Below are positions 22,162 through 34,571 of a stretch of 64,000 nucleotides of DNA, piece after piece. Every line of letters begins with the position of its first letter. Positions within the stretch are counted from its first letter, which is position 1. Below the pieces are notes generated by a model. The model saw only the letters and a list, made by a program, of their open reading frames with translations. It was not told the origin of the DNA and searched no databases. Origin of the DNA: Neoechinorhynchus agilis (Eukaryota; Acanthocephala); the NCBI GenBank assembly GCA_051530055.1, contig CM121342.1, positions 10,850,001 to 10,914,000 of the forward strand, given 5' to 3'. The translations under genes were made by a program, and so were the position numbers.

Positions 22162-23040
22162 ATGGAAATCCCATTTCTGTCTCGGCTACGACCTTTTATA
22201 GCGCAATACACGTGCTTTTCAATTCGAGCTGCACTGGGTCGCCGGATTGAACTGGATGAACGGGATAGAGTTCTGCTTCCTCCTTCCGCCCTAGATGAGC
22301 TCACGCGGCGCAACGTTGATTTTCCCATGTATTTTAAAATAAGAAACAAAGGATTATTCACCCACTGTGGCGTAATGGAGTTCACAGCCCCCGAGGGATT
22401 CTGCTACGTTCCATCGTGGATAATGCAGAACAATCTCGGAGGCCTAGAAGAAGGTCGAAGTGTAACGATAGAGAACGTGACTCTTCCAGTGGCCACGTTC
22501 ACAAGATTTCAACCACTTACCAGCGACTTTTTGAACATCTACGACCACAAGGCCGTCCTTGAAAGTAATCTCAGAACATTATCGTGTTTGACCGAGAACG
22601 ATTTTGTGATCATTAAGTACAACCAAAAAGAGTACAGTCTTCGCATTCTCCAATGTGAACCAAGCAGGGCTGTGTCCATAATCGATTGCGATATGTCGGT
22701 AGATTTCGCGGAACCTATAGTTAAAGATAACCTATTCAAGGATCAAGAAGATGAGGAGGAAAAGGCGACTGACGAAACAGAGACAATGCCTTTTTCAGAC
22801 GCTTTTCAAGGTGTTGGATATCGATTGGGAAGACCGGGAGACGTGGGCCAAGCCGAAGCGACGATCTGTTCTAATGGCGAAAGCAATCGACAGTCACTGA
22901 CGAAGCGTGGAATACCTGATTTGAATCATAAAATCGGGACTTTAAAATTTGACAGGACAAAAAAGAAACCAAAAAAACCAAAACCACAAAAGGATTCTGG
23001 ACCCTTTCAAGGAGAAGGACGAACTACCAGCAATGTCTGA
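22162..23040 (+). CDS. UFD1: Ubiquitin fusion degradation protein 1
   Basis: The open frame begins at 22123. The ATG at 22162 (MEIPFLSRLRPFIAQYTCFS) fits the family N-terminus better, and either start is possible. The UFD1 double-psi barrel is clear: LLPPSALDELTRRNVDFPM, THCGVMEFTAPEGFCYVP, TFTRFQPLTSDFLNIYD, AVSIIDCDMSVDFAEP. The acidic linker and the C-terminal lysine-rich segment ending in SGPFQGEGRTTSNV correspond to the VCP/NPL4-binding tail. Length (292-305 residues) is normal for the family. With NPL4 and the AAA ATPase VCP, UFD1 extracts ubiquitylated proteins from membranes and chromatin for the proteasome. No intron is present. The last codons and 3' flank recur as a short copy at 23318-23390. 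Confidence 0.95.
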   Translation: MEIPFLSRLRPFIAQYTCFSIRAALGRRIELDERDRVLLPPSALDELTRRNVDFPMYFKIRNKGLFTHCGVMEFTAPEGFCYVPSWIMQNNLGGLEEGRSVTIENVTLPVATFTRFQPLTSDFLNIYDHKAVLESNLRTLSCLTENDFVIIKYNQKEYSLRILQCEPSRAVSIIDCDMSVDFAEPIVKDNLFKDQEDEEEKATDETETMPFSDAFQGVGYRLGRPGDVGQAEATICSNGESNRQSLTKRGIPDLNHKIGTLKFDRTKKKPKKPKPQKDSGPFQGEGRTTSNV

Positions 23041-23317
23041 ACAACATTCAGAAGTAAAGGACCCAAAATAGAAATTGAGTCGTGTGTTCAGGAAAATAAC
23101 GATTTTGATTAAAAAAACATTAAATAGGCGTCTATTGTTTCGGTGAAATAAAAATCATAATTAGGAGCTGAGAATGGGGTCCATGAGAGGGAATATGGAA
23201 AACGCGAGATATTCCTAAAAAAAGGTGGGACAACGGCCTAAAATGACCACTTCTGTATTATCCGCCTGAATTCTGGAAAGGCACGGAATAGCTGCTTATT
23301 TTCTAAATCTTACGCTG

Positions 23318-23390
23318 GATTCTGGACCCTTTCTAGGAGATGGACTAACTACCAGCAATGTCTGAGCAACATTCAGAAGTGAAGGATTGT
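23318..23390 (+). repeat. Partial duplicate of the UFD1 3' end
   Basis: About 70 bases starting ggattctggaccctttct repeat 22995-23065, which covers the last UFD1 codons, the stop and the first 3' bases. There are a handful of substitutions. It lies about 325 bp downstream in the same orientation and encodes nothing on its own. Confidence 0.8.
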
Positions 23391-23484
23391 CTTTTCAAAA
23401 TTAGAGAATCTGAGGCCAGAAGGTTATTTTGATGTTTGAACATTGAATTCGTTCATAAACTTTCAAGCAACATTAATAAATACA

Positions 23485-23560
23485 CAAGATTGTGCCGAAA
23501 TATCGGACTAAATAAATTTCTACAATTTTTCCATCGGTAATTTTTGTCAAATTGTTCAAC
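23485..23560 (+). repeat. Copy of the CGAAATATCGGA dispersed repeat
   Basis: The block acaagattgtgccgaaatat, cggac, taaataaattt, caatttttcc matches the inverted pair at 19.3-19.5 kb. It is followed by AT-rich spacer up to about 24.2 kb in which I recognise nothing. Confidence 0.55.
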
Positions 23561-24296
23561 TAATATTATTGAGTTTCGCTTTCATTTCTCCTTACAAACC
23601 TACATTAATTCGAAGGAAGACTAAGCAAAAAGGAAAACTTCGCACGGATTTAGTATCGTTCATATATCAAAACTGCAAAAAATCATACAATTGCCCAAAT
23701 ATTTCTTTATCTCTTAGACACTTAAATTGTTCATAGAGGGCAAAAATCGGGAAAAATAAATCAATCGTCCTCATACAACGTAGACAAATTCGATTAATCA
23801 GTCAATCATAGTCGATATACAAATCATTGGACATCGGAATCTCGTCGAAAGACACGTATAGGGTTATGCAAAACTGAGAATAAGAAACTTCTTATATAAA
23901 CGTAGCCGCTACTGTGGATGTTTAAGAAACGATGAATGCCATTATACCCGCTTAAGGTACCCGAACCATCCCTTTGAAATCAGAAGGGAGCCTTGTGCTT
24001 GAGGCCTTGCACACATCTCTTCGGCCAACACCATGGATGGTAACAAATCGAACTACAGTTAAAAATTGCCCGCTAAGGATGTATTGAAAATCAATAGAAA
24101 ACGCCACGCAGTGCTAAAAGGTACGAGCGGACATATTCTAGCAACAACCTTGTGTTATTGAGTGATCGATAACGGCTGAACAGTTGTGTGTGTTGGGGGG
24201 AATAATAAAAAACGGGTTTTCCAAAAAAAAAATGCGCACCAATGTTTTTGGCGGAGGGTGGCAAACGGCCACCCACTTCCCTGAGAATTCCCGTAC

Positions 24297-25717
24297 ATGA
24301 AGCGCGACAAACAGCCATCAATCACTGATTCAGGATCGAATCCCACTTCTCAGTTCTTGTTGGAAGGGTCCCTTTCTGATGAAATCCCCCAACAGCTGAC
24401 ATCTTCATTCAAAACTCAACGCGAGTACCTAGCCCTTCCGGTCAAGAGAAGGCCGTATATACTCACAATCAAGTCAAATCCGATTATGCCTAAGGACGTA
24501 ATCTACAACCAAAGCGTTGCTCCGTGGACGCGCTCATTCCATAACGATGGAGTTAAACGAATTGATCGTATTACTTATTTCGGAGGTATTCTGAGAGTGT
24601 ACCTAACGGACAGTATTTGGTTATCCAACTTGAAGGACTTTGTTAAATCCAAGCTTCCCAGGGATGTCTTCTCGGTGGAAGAGATTACTCAAAGGGTACA
24701 GTTCATGGCTAACGGTCTACAGCCCAATTTAGCTGCTGAAGACAAAGTAGAGTTCGAAAAACTTTTCAACGTGAAGATAAAATTTTTCCTCAACTCCAGA
24801 AGGTCTGGCACTCCTATATCGATAGCGATGGTGGAAGGATCCAGGCAAGTTAGGGATGACCTCTGTAAAAAAATACACTGTGCCTTTAATTGTTTTGCGA
24901 TTCGATTCACACAGAAATCGGGAAGCCATCAAGATGACTATATTTTTTCCTCACTGCAACCTTTGCCACAAATGGGGACACTGGGCTCAACAATGTCCTA
25001 ATTCGGAAACCCCGAAATGTGTTCACTGTGCTGAGACAGGTCATTCTGCTCAAAATTGCCCAAACAAGTCAATCAAAAGATGTGTCAATTGCAATGGACA
25101 ACACTCTGTATTTTACAAAGGATGTCCTGAATTCAAGAAGTATTGGAATTGGGCTCAAAACGGGCAGCCCTTTGCTAAAAAAAGCGATAGCGCCGGGTGG
25201 AGACCGGCTGTCGCAGCAAACTCGTTCGCAGTGCCTCTTCATAGAGCAACCCCCTTTTCAAAAGATAACGATCTTGAAGAGCTCGGACTCTAAAGACTCG
25301 CATCGCTTACCTCCATCGCAGTTGGTTACCATGGAAATTCTGGAGGAACGTTTAGAGGAGTCTTGTAACAAACTTCTAACGGTCATGCAGGCGCGCTTCA
25401 CTGAGGCCATCGTGGCTTTTGAGAGGAAGCTGAGTACACTCATTGGGAACTTGGTCAATCTTCCTGATTTGATTTCATCGAGTTTACCTAGTCAACGTGG
25501 TGCAAAGCTAAAAAGAGCGAATGCGACGGAAAAAAACTCTCATGGGGCCAAGAAACTCAATGTCGATTCTAGTATAAACCACTCAGATATCGAGGACGTC
25601 GTCATGGAAGTCGAAGAAATCGACTCTGAATATGTTAACAGGATCATTAACACTCAATCCTCGCTCATTAACAACGGAACTGCGGCCCTAATATCAGATG
25701 AAGTCGCCAGAATATGA
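24297..25717 (+). CDS. LINE ORF1, zinc-knuckle nucleic-acid-binding protein (frameshifted)
   Basis: The N-terminal part (24297 to about 24930) has an RNA-recognition-like fold pattern (ITYFGGILRVYLTDSIWL, RVQFMANGL). Three CCHC-type knuckles follow: CNLCHKWGHWAQQC, CVHCAETGHSAQNC and CVNCNGQHSVFYKGC. Next comes a charged C-terminal half with a helical stretch (MEILEERLEESCNKLLTVMQ) and an acidic end. The coding moves between three frames, with breaks near 24,930 and near 25,270, so this copy would not make the full protein. In the family ORF1 coats element RNA. It overlaps ORF2 by 20 bases. Confidence 0.8.
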
Positions 25718-28068
25718 TAACTCGAAGGCACAGGTAATGGTGGGGGATCTCCGGGTGCTGCAATGGAATTGTGGAGGGGCGGCCAATCTTACCAGGCTCG
25801 CTCGGTTCACACCAGGTGTTTCCATCATCCTACTACAGGAAACGAAAAGTATTCACACTCTACACCAACTTTATAACTATCTACCTCATCTTAACTGTTC
25901 AATGTTCTCCTCTTTTATTACTGGCCCATTCAGTCCCGCCTCACAAGGTCTTATTTCAATTTTTCATTCCTCATTAAATCCCCAACTTATAGCCTCCTAC
26001 ACCTCACCGGAAATGTCGTACTCACTTTTTAAATTTCTCTTTAATTGGAAGTACCTCTCGATTGTTAATTTGTACATCAGACCAAGTTTTATTCATCGTC
26101 CATATATCAAAAACAAAATCAAATGGCTTCTCAATGCCAATATCGACTTTGTTGTGGGGGATTTTAACGACCCATCTTTAAAATGGTCCAGAGCCATTGT
26201 CAACGCAGTCAAACCTCTTTACTCTCTAACCCTCCCGAATACTCCGTCTTTCCACAATCTAGTATTAAATACACACTCGTTCTTAGATCTGATAATCTTT
26301 AAGAGATATCTTAACCTTTCAATTCAATTCGATCGTCAGGTGTCTCTCTTTGACCTCCTAGGGCATGATATCCTTATCTGGTCATTCGGTCCTATGAATG
26401 CACTCCGCAAATCATATCACATTTCTCCACTCAACGTGGCCTTTTTCCGTCTAATCAGCCAAATCGCTCTATCTTCGAGCACCTTACAATCTAATCGGTC
26501 ATCCATTTTACCGTCTGTCAATAACATCCTCAATTTGGTTGCTAATACCTTTCTGTTTCGAACGGTAAAGGTTTTCTCTCGTCCTTACGAAAGTCGCTCT
26601 CTTCGCTTTCTCGGACGCCAACTTTTTCTGGCCAAACGTTCTGGAGACGTACTTCTCACGAAAATCTTATCTAGTCATTATTGGGCAGCCCAATGTCGAC
26701 AGAGGATGCAACAGAAAGCAAATCTTCTTAATAGCCTGAAACCCTTTTCCTCACATTGGTGGCACACTTTTCAAAGGAAGAGATACATACCATGGAAATC
26801 GAAAATCTCCGGCTGGTTAAAATCAACGTCTATAGACGATATTTAGCCATTTTTGCTTTTCATTCAGAGGGCTCTGTCAAGGATGCTTTACCCGTGACAA
26901 TTTTTCGACGGGTCTTTGCCGGTCGTGTAGATATTTTATTAAGTGACATCCTAAAAGTATGGTCCGACAATCCGAAATTGGCATCCTCCAACTCAAGCTC
27001 AGGCACCAAAATCTTTACTTTACTTCCCCGGGACTGCATCCTAAGGCTGGCCGAATTAATGCTGAACTGCTCCCCTTATGCTTGGAGAGAGATTAATGTG
27101 GCTCGGCGTATTTTTCTTATTAAAAATGGGAAAAAGTCAGTCTCTCAGCCTAAGGATCTCCGCCCAATTTCCCTACAGAACCCCTTTGTAACCATTTACG
27201 AACGAGCCTTAGCACTTCGCTTGAGAGCCTTTATAACAGAAAATAGCTGCATATCGACTAATTGCCATGGTTTTCAAAAAAAGGGAAATCCGTACACTCT
27301 GCTTTAACCAATATTTACAATAACTTCACTAACACCAATCTACCCTTGAAAGCCATAATGGCTGTTGATCTATCTCAAGCGTTCGACAAGATATCTTTGT
27401 CTTTTATTATGGAGATATTAGAATTTTTTAGCGTCCCTCATAATTTGATCTCCCGAATTCACAATATTCTTTTTACCAAGTCCTTCTTTTACGAGGATGA
27501 TGCTTAGAAATCAACCTATTACATGACCACGGGTGTCCCACAAGGTTCACCGCTTTCCCCGATCCTGTTTCTACTTGCTTCACAGTATATAGTTAAAAAT
27601 TTCAAAACCCGTAATGTTTCTATAACCTGTTATGCGGATGACTTAACTTTCGTATTCTCTGCGCACAGAGCTTTCAAACTCAAAAGTTTGATTGAGCAGT
27701 GCATCAACTACCTCAATGTAGTCTTACCTCGTATGAATTTATCCCTCAATCCCTCCAAATCGTTCTGTATCTTCAAGGTTCGCTCAGGTAGACTTCGATG
27801 GGATCTCAAATCATTTTTTAACAATCTAATGAACCCCTTGAATCAGAAGCGAGCGGATAATGCCAATACTCCACTAAAATTACGCATTCTTGGACATACG
27901 TTAACGGTCAATCTGTCACCCAGAACCGATATCAATAAGTTGAAAAGGTTGCATGAAACTAGGCCTGAACTCGTTACAAGCGCAAGCTATTTGGAAAACC
28001 TGGTGTATCCCCGGCCTTGTCTTCTTTTCCAGAGGTCGCCCCCCCCGAACATAAGGCCTCCTTTATAG
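25698..28068 (+). CDS. LINE ORF2, endonuclease plus reverse transcriptase (interrupted)
   Basis: The APE endonuclease lies at 25698-26400: LRVLQWNCGG, LLQETKS, DFVVGDFNDP and LGHDILIWS give the Asn, Glu, Asp/Asn and His motifs. The reverse transcriptase follows: DLRPISLQNPFVTIYERAL, AVDLSQAFDKI, TTGVPQGSPLSPILF and YADDLTFVF (catalytic Asp pair). A frame change falls near 26790-26840, another near 27300, and a stop near 27507. Otherwise all motifs are intact. In the family it nicks target DNA and primes reverse transcription there. Confidence 0.85.
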
Positions 28069-28259
28069 ACGCCTTCACCCAGCACCTAGATTCCCTCCCA
28101 TTTTCCTGGGCCGGAGAGTTAAAGAAGTTCTGTGAACCCAGAATTGGGCGATGGACAACATGACAGGTATTCTCTCACCAAACCGTTAATCTGTTAGATA
28201 AATAAGTCACGATTGCGCTCTAAAAACCATGATAAATAAATATATAATATAATAAAAAA

Positions 28260-30880
28260 CAGTAGCGGTAGACCTCCAGAACAACGATTAATTTTTGGAG
28301 AGGTTCTGCTAAAAATGCATCATTCCTCAGCTAACCAAATATTGACACCTTGAAATACAATTTAAGCAGATGGCTAGATAACGAGAGTGCCTGAATGCTC
28401 AAACTTGTGACACTGGTTAACGCGTACGCATGAAACGAAGGCCTGTTAAGGGCGCCGACTGTCATGATTTCAAAGTTGAATTTTGACAAGATAAATAGAA
28501 CCATTTGACCTTTGTTCACTTTATTTAAAAGCTGGATGATTATCCCAGCGAGTACTACATTTAGGATTTGGTTTTTTGATCACAACAAAAATTTCATGTT
28601 TCCCTTGGCAAAAAATAATCGTCTTGCATGCAAAGTAAAAAAACCAAATAATGTGAACATCTCTGTCCTGTGTTTAAAATGTGATCAAATATCGATTCTT
28701 AATTCATTGAGAAATGGTTCCATGTGATTGGCCAGTCAAGGATTCAGCTACATCAACTGTGGCCTAAAAGAGGATCGCAATTCGCTTCGAAAAGTTTGTT
28801 GGAACTCGCATCGTCTAAATATTATACTGGCTATTTATCAAGCGTCAAAAACTTAATAAAAAAATTAATAAAAAGTTCAGTATGAAACTCATCGACAGGT
28901 TTATGATAGATTTTAACATCTGATTTGATTGCGGCACTTCACTCAGTTCACCAATCGATGAGGTTAAGATTAGACATAATCGCGGATTTCAGTGTTGAGA
29001 TAATGCAAGTCCGTCTAGTGAAATCTCTTAATTCAGTTGTAAGATGTTTATTTTTCATCATAGATCGTTGTTAGATAGTTTGGCCGTAAATTTAGACGCT
29101 ATGCAGATTGGCTTTCCGTCCTAGTCTGCTATCAAGTATCGTCATGTTGGTAATGCTAACAGCGTTTACGACTATGCCACCGTCTCTAGGATTGGTTTGC
29201 TCTTGCATATTATCACTCGAGTAAGGATCAAAATGTCCGAGATTATAATTATCGTACAGTCAAGTGCAGATAGGCTACATGCTTGTAGCTGTCTTGTTTG
29301 CTAGCGTCGGTCGCTTCCAGTGTTTCTCCATCTCCTGTTAGGTAGGTTCTACCACCGCACATTCAACCGAATCAGGAATCCACCGGATTAGAGCCGTTTT
29401 AACTCGATCTAAGAGAAGAGATGATACCATGGAAATCCGAAGTTCATCAGTGTTCAGGGGTCCAAATTGAATTAACGGGACCTCAAGCTCACCCAGAAGA
29501 GACTGAGGGTGATCTGCCCCTGGGGCGAAATCTACTGATAGCAATTACCCCATCATGCCATAGTAAAGGATAACATTGTTAGAACCGTTTCTTTTAAGGT
29601 CAGGAGCCTTGCCATTAGAATTGAATGAATAAAGAGATCTAATAGAAATATGAGACAATTTGTCATCCGCAGGGAATGAAACCTTCGGGCTGCTGAGAGA
29701 CACAGTTTTCAATGTTTCTTGTTGCATAACCACTAATGAATGAGTGCATGTCATCTGAGGCGTACAGTGGTCTGTTCAGCCGCTGCTGAAGTCCTAGATC
29801 GTTTATTGTTTCCTCTCCTGTCCCAATCGGCTGATTTGAGCCCACGTACTGTTATGGCGATTAACCTCCTCAATCTGAAGCCAGTCGAGCGCATTTTGTC
29901 GAACTCCACCTTCAAACCTGCCCACTAATCCAAGGGGCACAGATGCAACTGAGAACTCGTTAGAAAATAATACATTCCCTAATTCATAGCTGCATGCGCA
30001 GAGCAAAGCGAGGTTTGTAACCGCTGTAATGCTCTGCAGCACTTGTTTTATCGATAATAGTTCTAGAACTAAAGGGGTTTTGTTAAATCGTTTGAACCAA
30101 TATTATCAGAGCATTTAATCATTGAAAATCTAATTGTGCAATTCTCCGCAAACACAATTATTTTTCCAATATAAACACAGAGTTAATTGCAAATCATTGG
30201 GGACGATAATTGTTTAATAATTTGAGCTATAGTCATGGAGTTTAAAATGATGGAAACGTCTCACATGAGCAAAGGACCACTACAAATTTCAAGAGGCGCC
30301 CAACTCATCACAATTTATATCTTATTTTATCCACCGTTTCTTCATCATAGGCATTCCCCCTTCCTCTATGTTAAATCTATCTGCTTCATCTCAGTCCAAC
30401 AACGGAGTAAAAGACAATCTTAGCATTTCACATTTTTCATCAGTCTTCTTGTCAATCCTCACATATCTGTTTAGCCTAATAAATTTATGATTTTATAGTT
30501 GGATTTTCGGCATAAGTTGGCTGAAAGAGGACAAAGACGTCTCCGGTGGATTTGTTTGCAACCCTCCGCATACGTTTGAGCGTTGATGAACGCATGACTC
30601 GATTTTTTACCCTTTTAAACGCAATGGGTTTTTACGTTTCAATTTATGGCAGCCAACAGCGCACACTATGCAATCTTGTAACTCGTGCGAACAAAATGGT
30701 TTTGCAAAGGATTCAAGACCACCTGACCCACCCGTTGAGATGCTAAGGAACTTTCAAAATGGGTTGGTTAAACCCCTGCGTGTTAGTGATCTTTTGAGTG
30801 ATTGTGCCCCGGTTTCTATTTCCGAAAATACATCTCGTTCCGCCGTTGTTAGCCCAAAAGGTATAGCCCACCCCTTTCGT
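28260..30880. other. Unassigned region with a coding-like stretch at 29.34-30.04 kb (-)
   Basis: On the minus strand, 30042-29340 holds several adjoining open stretches in changing frames (GNVLFSNEFSVASVPLGLVG, ISIRSLYSFNSNGKAPDLKR, LLGELEVPLIQFGPLN). They look like decayed protein sequence. I do not recognise the family. The rest is AT-rich, with no feature I can support. Confidence 0.3.
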
Positions 30881-30899
30881 TGAGAGAATTATATGCTTA

Positions 30900-33800
30900 A
30901 AATTGATAAGAAGACATGGGAATTCGCACCCCAACATCCCTATCAAAAACATTTTTCCCAAAATTTCTGAGCCCTTCTGGGCTCGGTAACAATATTATTT
31001 GCAACATTAAGAAATCATTCAACACCAAATTTGCGTTCATCTTCGTTTTCTTTCACATAAGAGGTAAAGAATTATTTGTGAAAATGTTGGACAATTTGAA
31101 AATCAAATTTATAGATAAATCAAGAACAGTAACGTTTCTAATGTTTAGCCTGGCGAAATAGAAAAGACCCACGGCTTTAAAGCAATCAAGTACCTGTCCA
31201 GATTTCCGAACTCGCAACCCTACTCTATTCTTTGCTCTGTGCCAATCAATATTGCTGAACGCATAAGTGAATCTGGTCTTGGACTATATTCATATTGGGT
31301 CACCTTTTCTCTAATAAGCCGGTCTATTTATGATTTTAATTTGACAATATGTCAAAAATGTGCTCGATGAGGTCACAAAGCGTCTTCCTGTAGTGATGAA
31401 CCCCGATGTTTGATTTGTGCTGGCCCGCATTTGAAGTAGGATTGCATAAATGACGACGGCGTGAAATGTGCTTATTGCTCTAGGCCTCACCCCGCCTTTT
31501 CGAAATCTTGCAAAGCAGCTGGAAGTTATTTTGAGGAATCATCCGGCCCCAAGCCCGACTCCCATCCAAACTCTGGAGCACCAGCGCATATCTTTGCCAA
31601 TCACTATCATACAATAAATAGGGGCAACCCTCCTACCCCCTCACAACCACAATGCTATCACCCCAAGGTTTTGGGGCAGGTAGATCATCGAGAAAGTAAT
31701 CCCCCACGTCTATCCAACCCTTAATGACGAATTTCCCCCCCTAGCGATGCAAACGTAGTGGAGGAAAATGAAATGCTGAAAAAAGTGATAAAATGGATAA
31801 TCGAATACTCAGCTCATTTTGCAATCATCACGACACAGGCAACCCCGGTTTCCCCTACAGAATCTATTAGATATGATAAAGGCGTCCGCTTTCCTCGGTA
31901 AGCCGAAGAGAGCTTACACTCTCCTTCCGATAGAGATGTGTCTCCTAAGTGGAGTAGAAAGCTGGACCTGGATGAATAGAGGCCCCCGCTTCTCTTTTCT
32001 ACAATAATAACAGAACCAATTAATATTATGTGCCTCCGAGAAGTTGGCCCATTGCCATATATCGTCTCTACACAATACAAAGGTTTTTATTAGCTCCATC
32101 GACTGCTCTAACCAATCAATACATTGGTTTTTCCTGGTGGTCTACAAACCTTTGTTAGGGCTGATCTTAAACCAACTTTGCTCTTATCTTTAAAAGATGA
32201 GCTGTTTAAAATTCAATTTCTCTCGATATCGAACCCCTATCGGCTCAGATATCCTCAACTCCACCCTACTCTTATCATTGCGAATATTTACATACAATCA
32301 GGCTGTGTAACGAAGTTTTTAAAAAAGTTTCGCAGTTTGTTATTATTTTGGAACTCGGATCTAATAATCGGTGATTTTAACACGAACTACTTGTCTGCCA
32401 TGCGACCTTATTTTAAAGATCACGAATTCATGCTACCTAATTTTCCCTCGTTCCATAACATGGCACGTAATCGACACTCATTTATTGATGGAGCTTTTGT
32501 AAGCAAATCCTTCCATATCAACCTTTACCCCAGAATTCAAGTTCAATCTCAATTGCGAATGGGACACGATCTTATCATTTTTTTTCAGGGTGCGCACTGA
32601 AGGAAACTTTTTTATGTTAAATAAAATATGTTTAATTTGGAAATATTACAAAATCTCACGTCTATGGTGAGTATCAGTCTCTCGTACTTCAACAATAAAG
32701 TATTAAGTTCTGCAAAAAGAAATCTAGTCTTCTCCAATTTTATTCGAAGGCCTCCAGTTTCCAGAAAAGCGAATCTCATATACAAACAAGCGATGGTTGC
32801 TAACCTTCACAACGATGTTCATTTACACCAGCTTCTTATGAAAAAGTTTTTCACTACTAAATTTTACGAGAGTATTGAACGGGACAGGATGTTTTTATTA
32901 AAACAGGCAATTTTAGGGAAAACATACTGGGCTACGATTTTGAACAGGCGCTTCGTTAGTTGGAAAGCTAAAGCAACCAACTATATTGCCTCTAAGACAT
33001 ACCCGACTGTGGTCGAAGAAATTTTAACTGCACACACTTTTAGTGCCTGCGCCCACCCACCTATCACCATTCTTCGTAAAAAGAACTTTACTTGGCGCTT
33101 TACGCTAGAGTAATTTTTACATGCTTCAAAACCCCACCTTCCTACGCTTACAATGGCAGTTCTGTCTCCCTTAAAATCTTTTCTGGAGTCAGTACTGAAA
33201 ATAAATCCGCATTTTTTAACAAATTTTTTAAATCAAAACTAAACTTAGCTGATTTGTTAAACATCAATTTTGTTAAGAAAGTTTTTATTCCTAAATCAAA
33301 GGTTTCTATCTCTCGCCCTAATCATATTAGAATAATTGCAATCCAAAATCCCATTATCTCCTGTCTGGAGGGAATCATTAACTCTAAATTCTTAAATTTT
33401 TTGTTGAAGCGGTGCATCATCCCTCAATATTTCCACGGGTTTGTTCGTCGATGGGGAGTTCATTCCCTATTAACGGATCTCTACCTCTTAAATACGGCAA
33501 CAAATACAAAAAAAGTTCTGATTCAGCTGGACTTAAATAAAGCATTTGATGCCCTGTACAGGACCCTTTTATATGAAGCCTTTACATTCTACAAGATCCC
33601 CCTTAATATTATTTACAAAATTCAACATTTAATCGAATCCAAATCCTTCTATTATGAAGCTGATCCATGTAACACGAAATTCTCTTCTCGCTATGGTGTT
33701 CCTCGAGGTTCTCCATTGTCGCCCATTCTCTCCCTGATTGCTATGTTATTTATTTTTAAAGACATCAAGGGCTACCATTTTATTCATCCAGTTATTTACG

Positions 33801-34260
33801 CGGACGACATTTTTCTCTTTTGTAAAGCTCGCTTCAGTGGTTTCATTGTTTCTAAACTCTCTTCTTACATCGAGAACCTTGCATCTGCTCTCTGTAAAGG
33901 AAATCTTATTTTGAATCTTAACAAATCTTTTATAATTCTGCTCACTAAATCTTACGGCCCAGGGAAATCTCTTGCCCTTCTATTTAGCTCATCCCCATTT
34001 TATCAAACTTTTGCCATCAAAAACCACCCTCGTATGCTGGGAATAGACTTCCCTTCTACACAAAACCGAATTTTTATTAATAAGTCTCCGAAGAGCGCTC
34101 AAGGCATCTCCTGGTTCCTTTCCCAACCCTTGGCATCGTTGATTTTATAGGGAGCAGCTTCCTTAATCCCAGCTCCTTTCCCTCGGCAACCCTATCTGTA
34201 ATTCAGGTTAGCTGCTCTCTCCAAATAAGCCTTCAGGGCCTTGTAAAATTCTCAATCCTT
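30900..34260 (+). mobile_element. Second APE-type LINE, decayed copy
   Basis: ORF1 remains include two knuckles at about 31350-31500 (CQKCAR.GHKASSC with a stop, CAYCSRPHPAFSKSC) and a proline-rich tail. The endonuclease part at 32124-32600 keeps LIIGDFNTNYL and RMGHDLIIFF. The reverse transcriptase at 33092-34150 keeps IRIIAIQNPIISCLEG, QLDLNKAFDALY, GVPRGSPLSPILS and YADDIFLF. There are several frame changes and stops. It has the same family architecture as the 24-28 kb copy but is clearly divergent from it, so probably a sister family. The 5' end before 30.9 kb is uncertain. Confidence 0.8.
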
Positions 34261-34571
34261 GTATTGAGAACTCGGAATCTGGATGCTAGATCACAATATG
34301 AAGACAGAAACAACGAGCCAAGTGAGAAGACCGAGGAAACGCCTAACGCTACCGAGACACCAGGCCTCTCCATAGGTTCTTTTTCAATCACGAAATGGGG
34401 GGTTTTGCGCATTCATGGGCCCGTCAAATCACGTTGTTGGGATCTGGTCAAATCCCGCGATCGCTTCAACCGGCAACATAAAAAAAATCCGTCGACGCTC
34501 CCCGATGACGCCGGCAGTCTTCCTTCCGCTGCTGATCTCGTACGTGTTCTTTCCATGAACATTCTGAAACG

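Larger units (their letters stand above)
24230..28258 (+). mobile_element. APE-type LINE (Jockey/CR1/I group), nearly complete copy
   Basis: Two overlapping frames lie in the order expected for this group: ORF1 with zinc knuckles (24297-25717), then ORF2 with apurinic endonuclease and reverse transcriptase (25698-28068). The 3' end is AT-rich, with TAATATAATAAAAAAC near 28250. The 5' limit is not certain. The frames are damaged at only a few places, so it is a fairly young copy. Related, more decayed copies are at 8.7-10.1, 30.9-34.3 and perhaps 1.5 kb. Confidence 0.85.

Noticed and set aside
34264-34570. Protein-coding exon fused to the TBP copy
   Set aside because: Open stretches occur on both strands with no recognised domain. 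The join at 34571 is simply the duplication edge.
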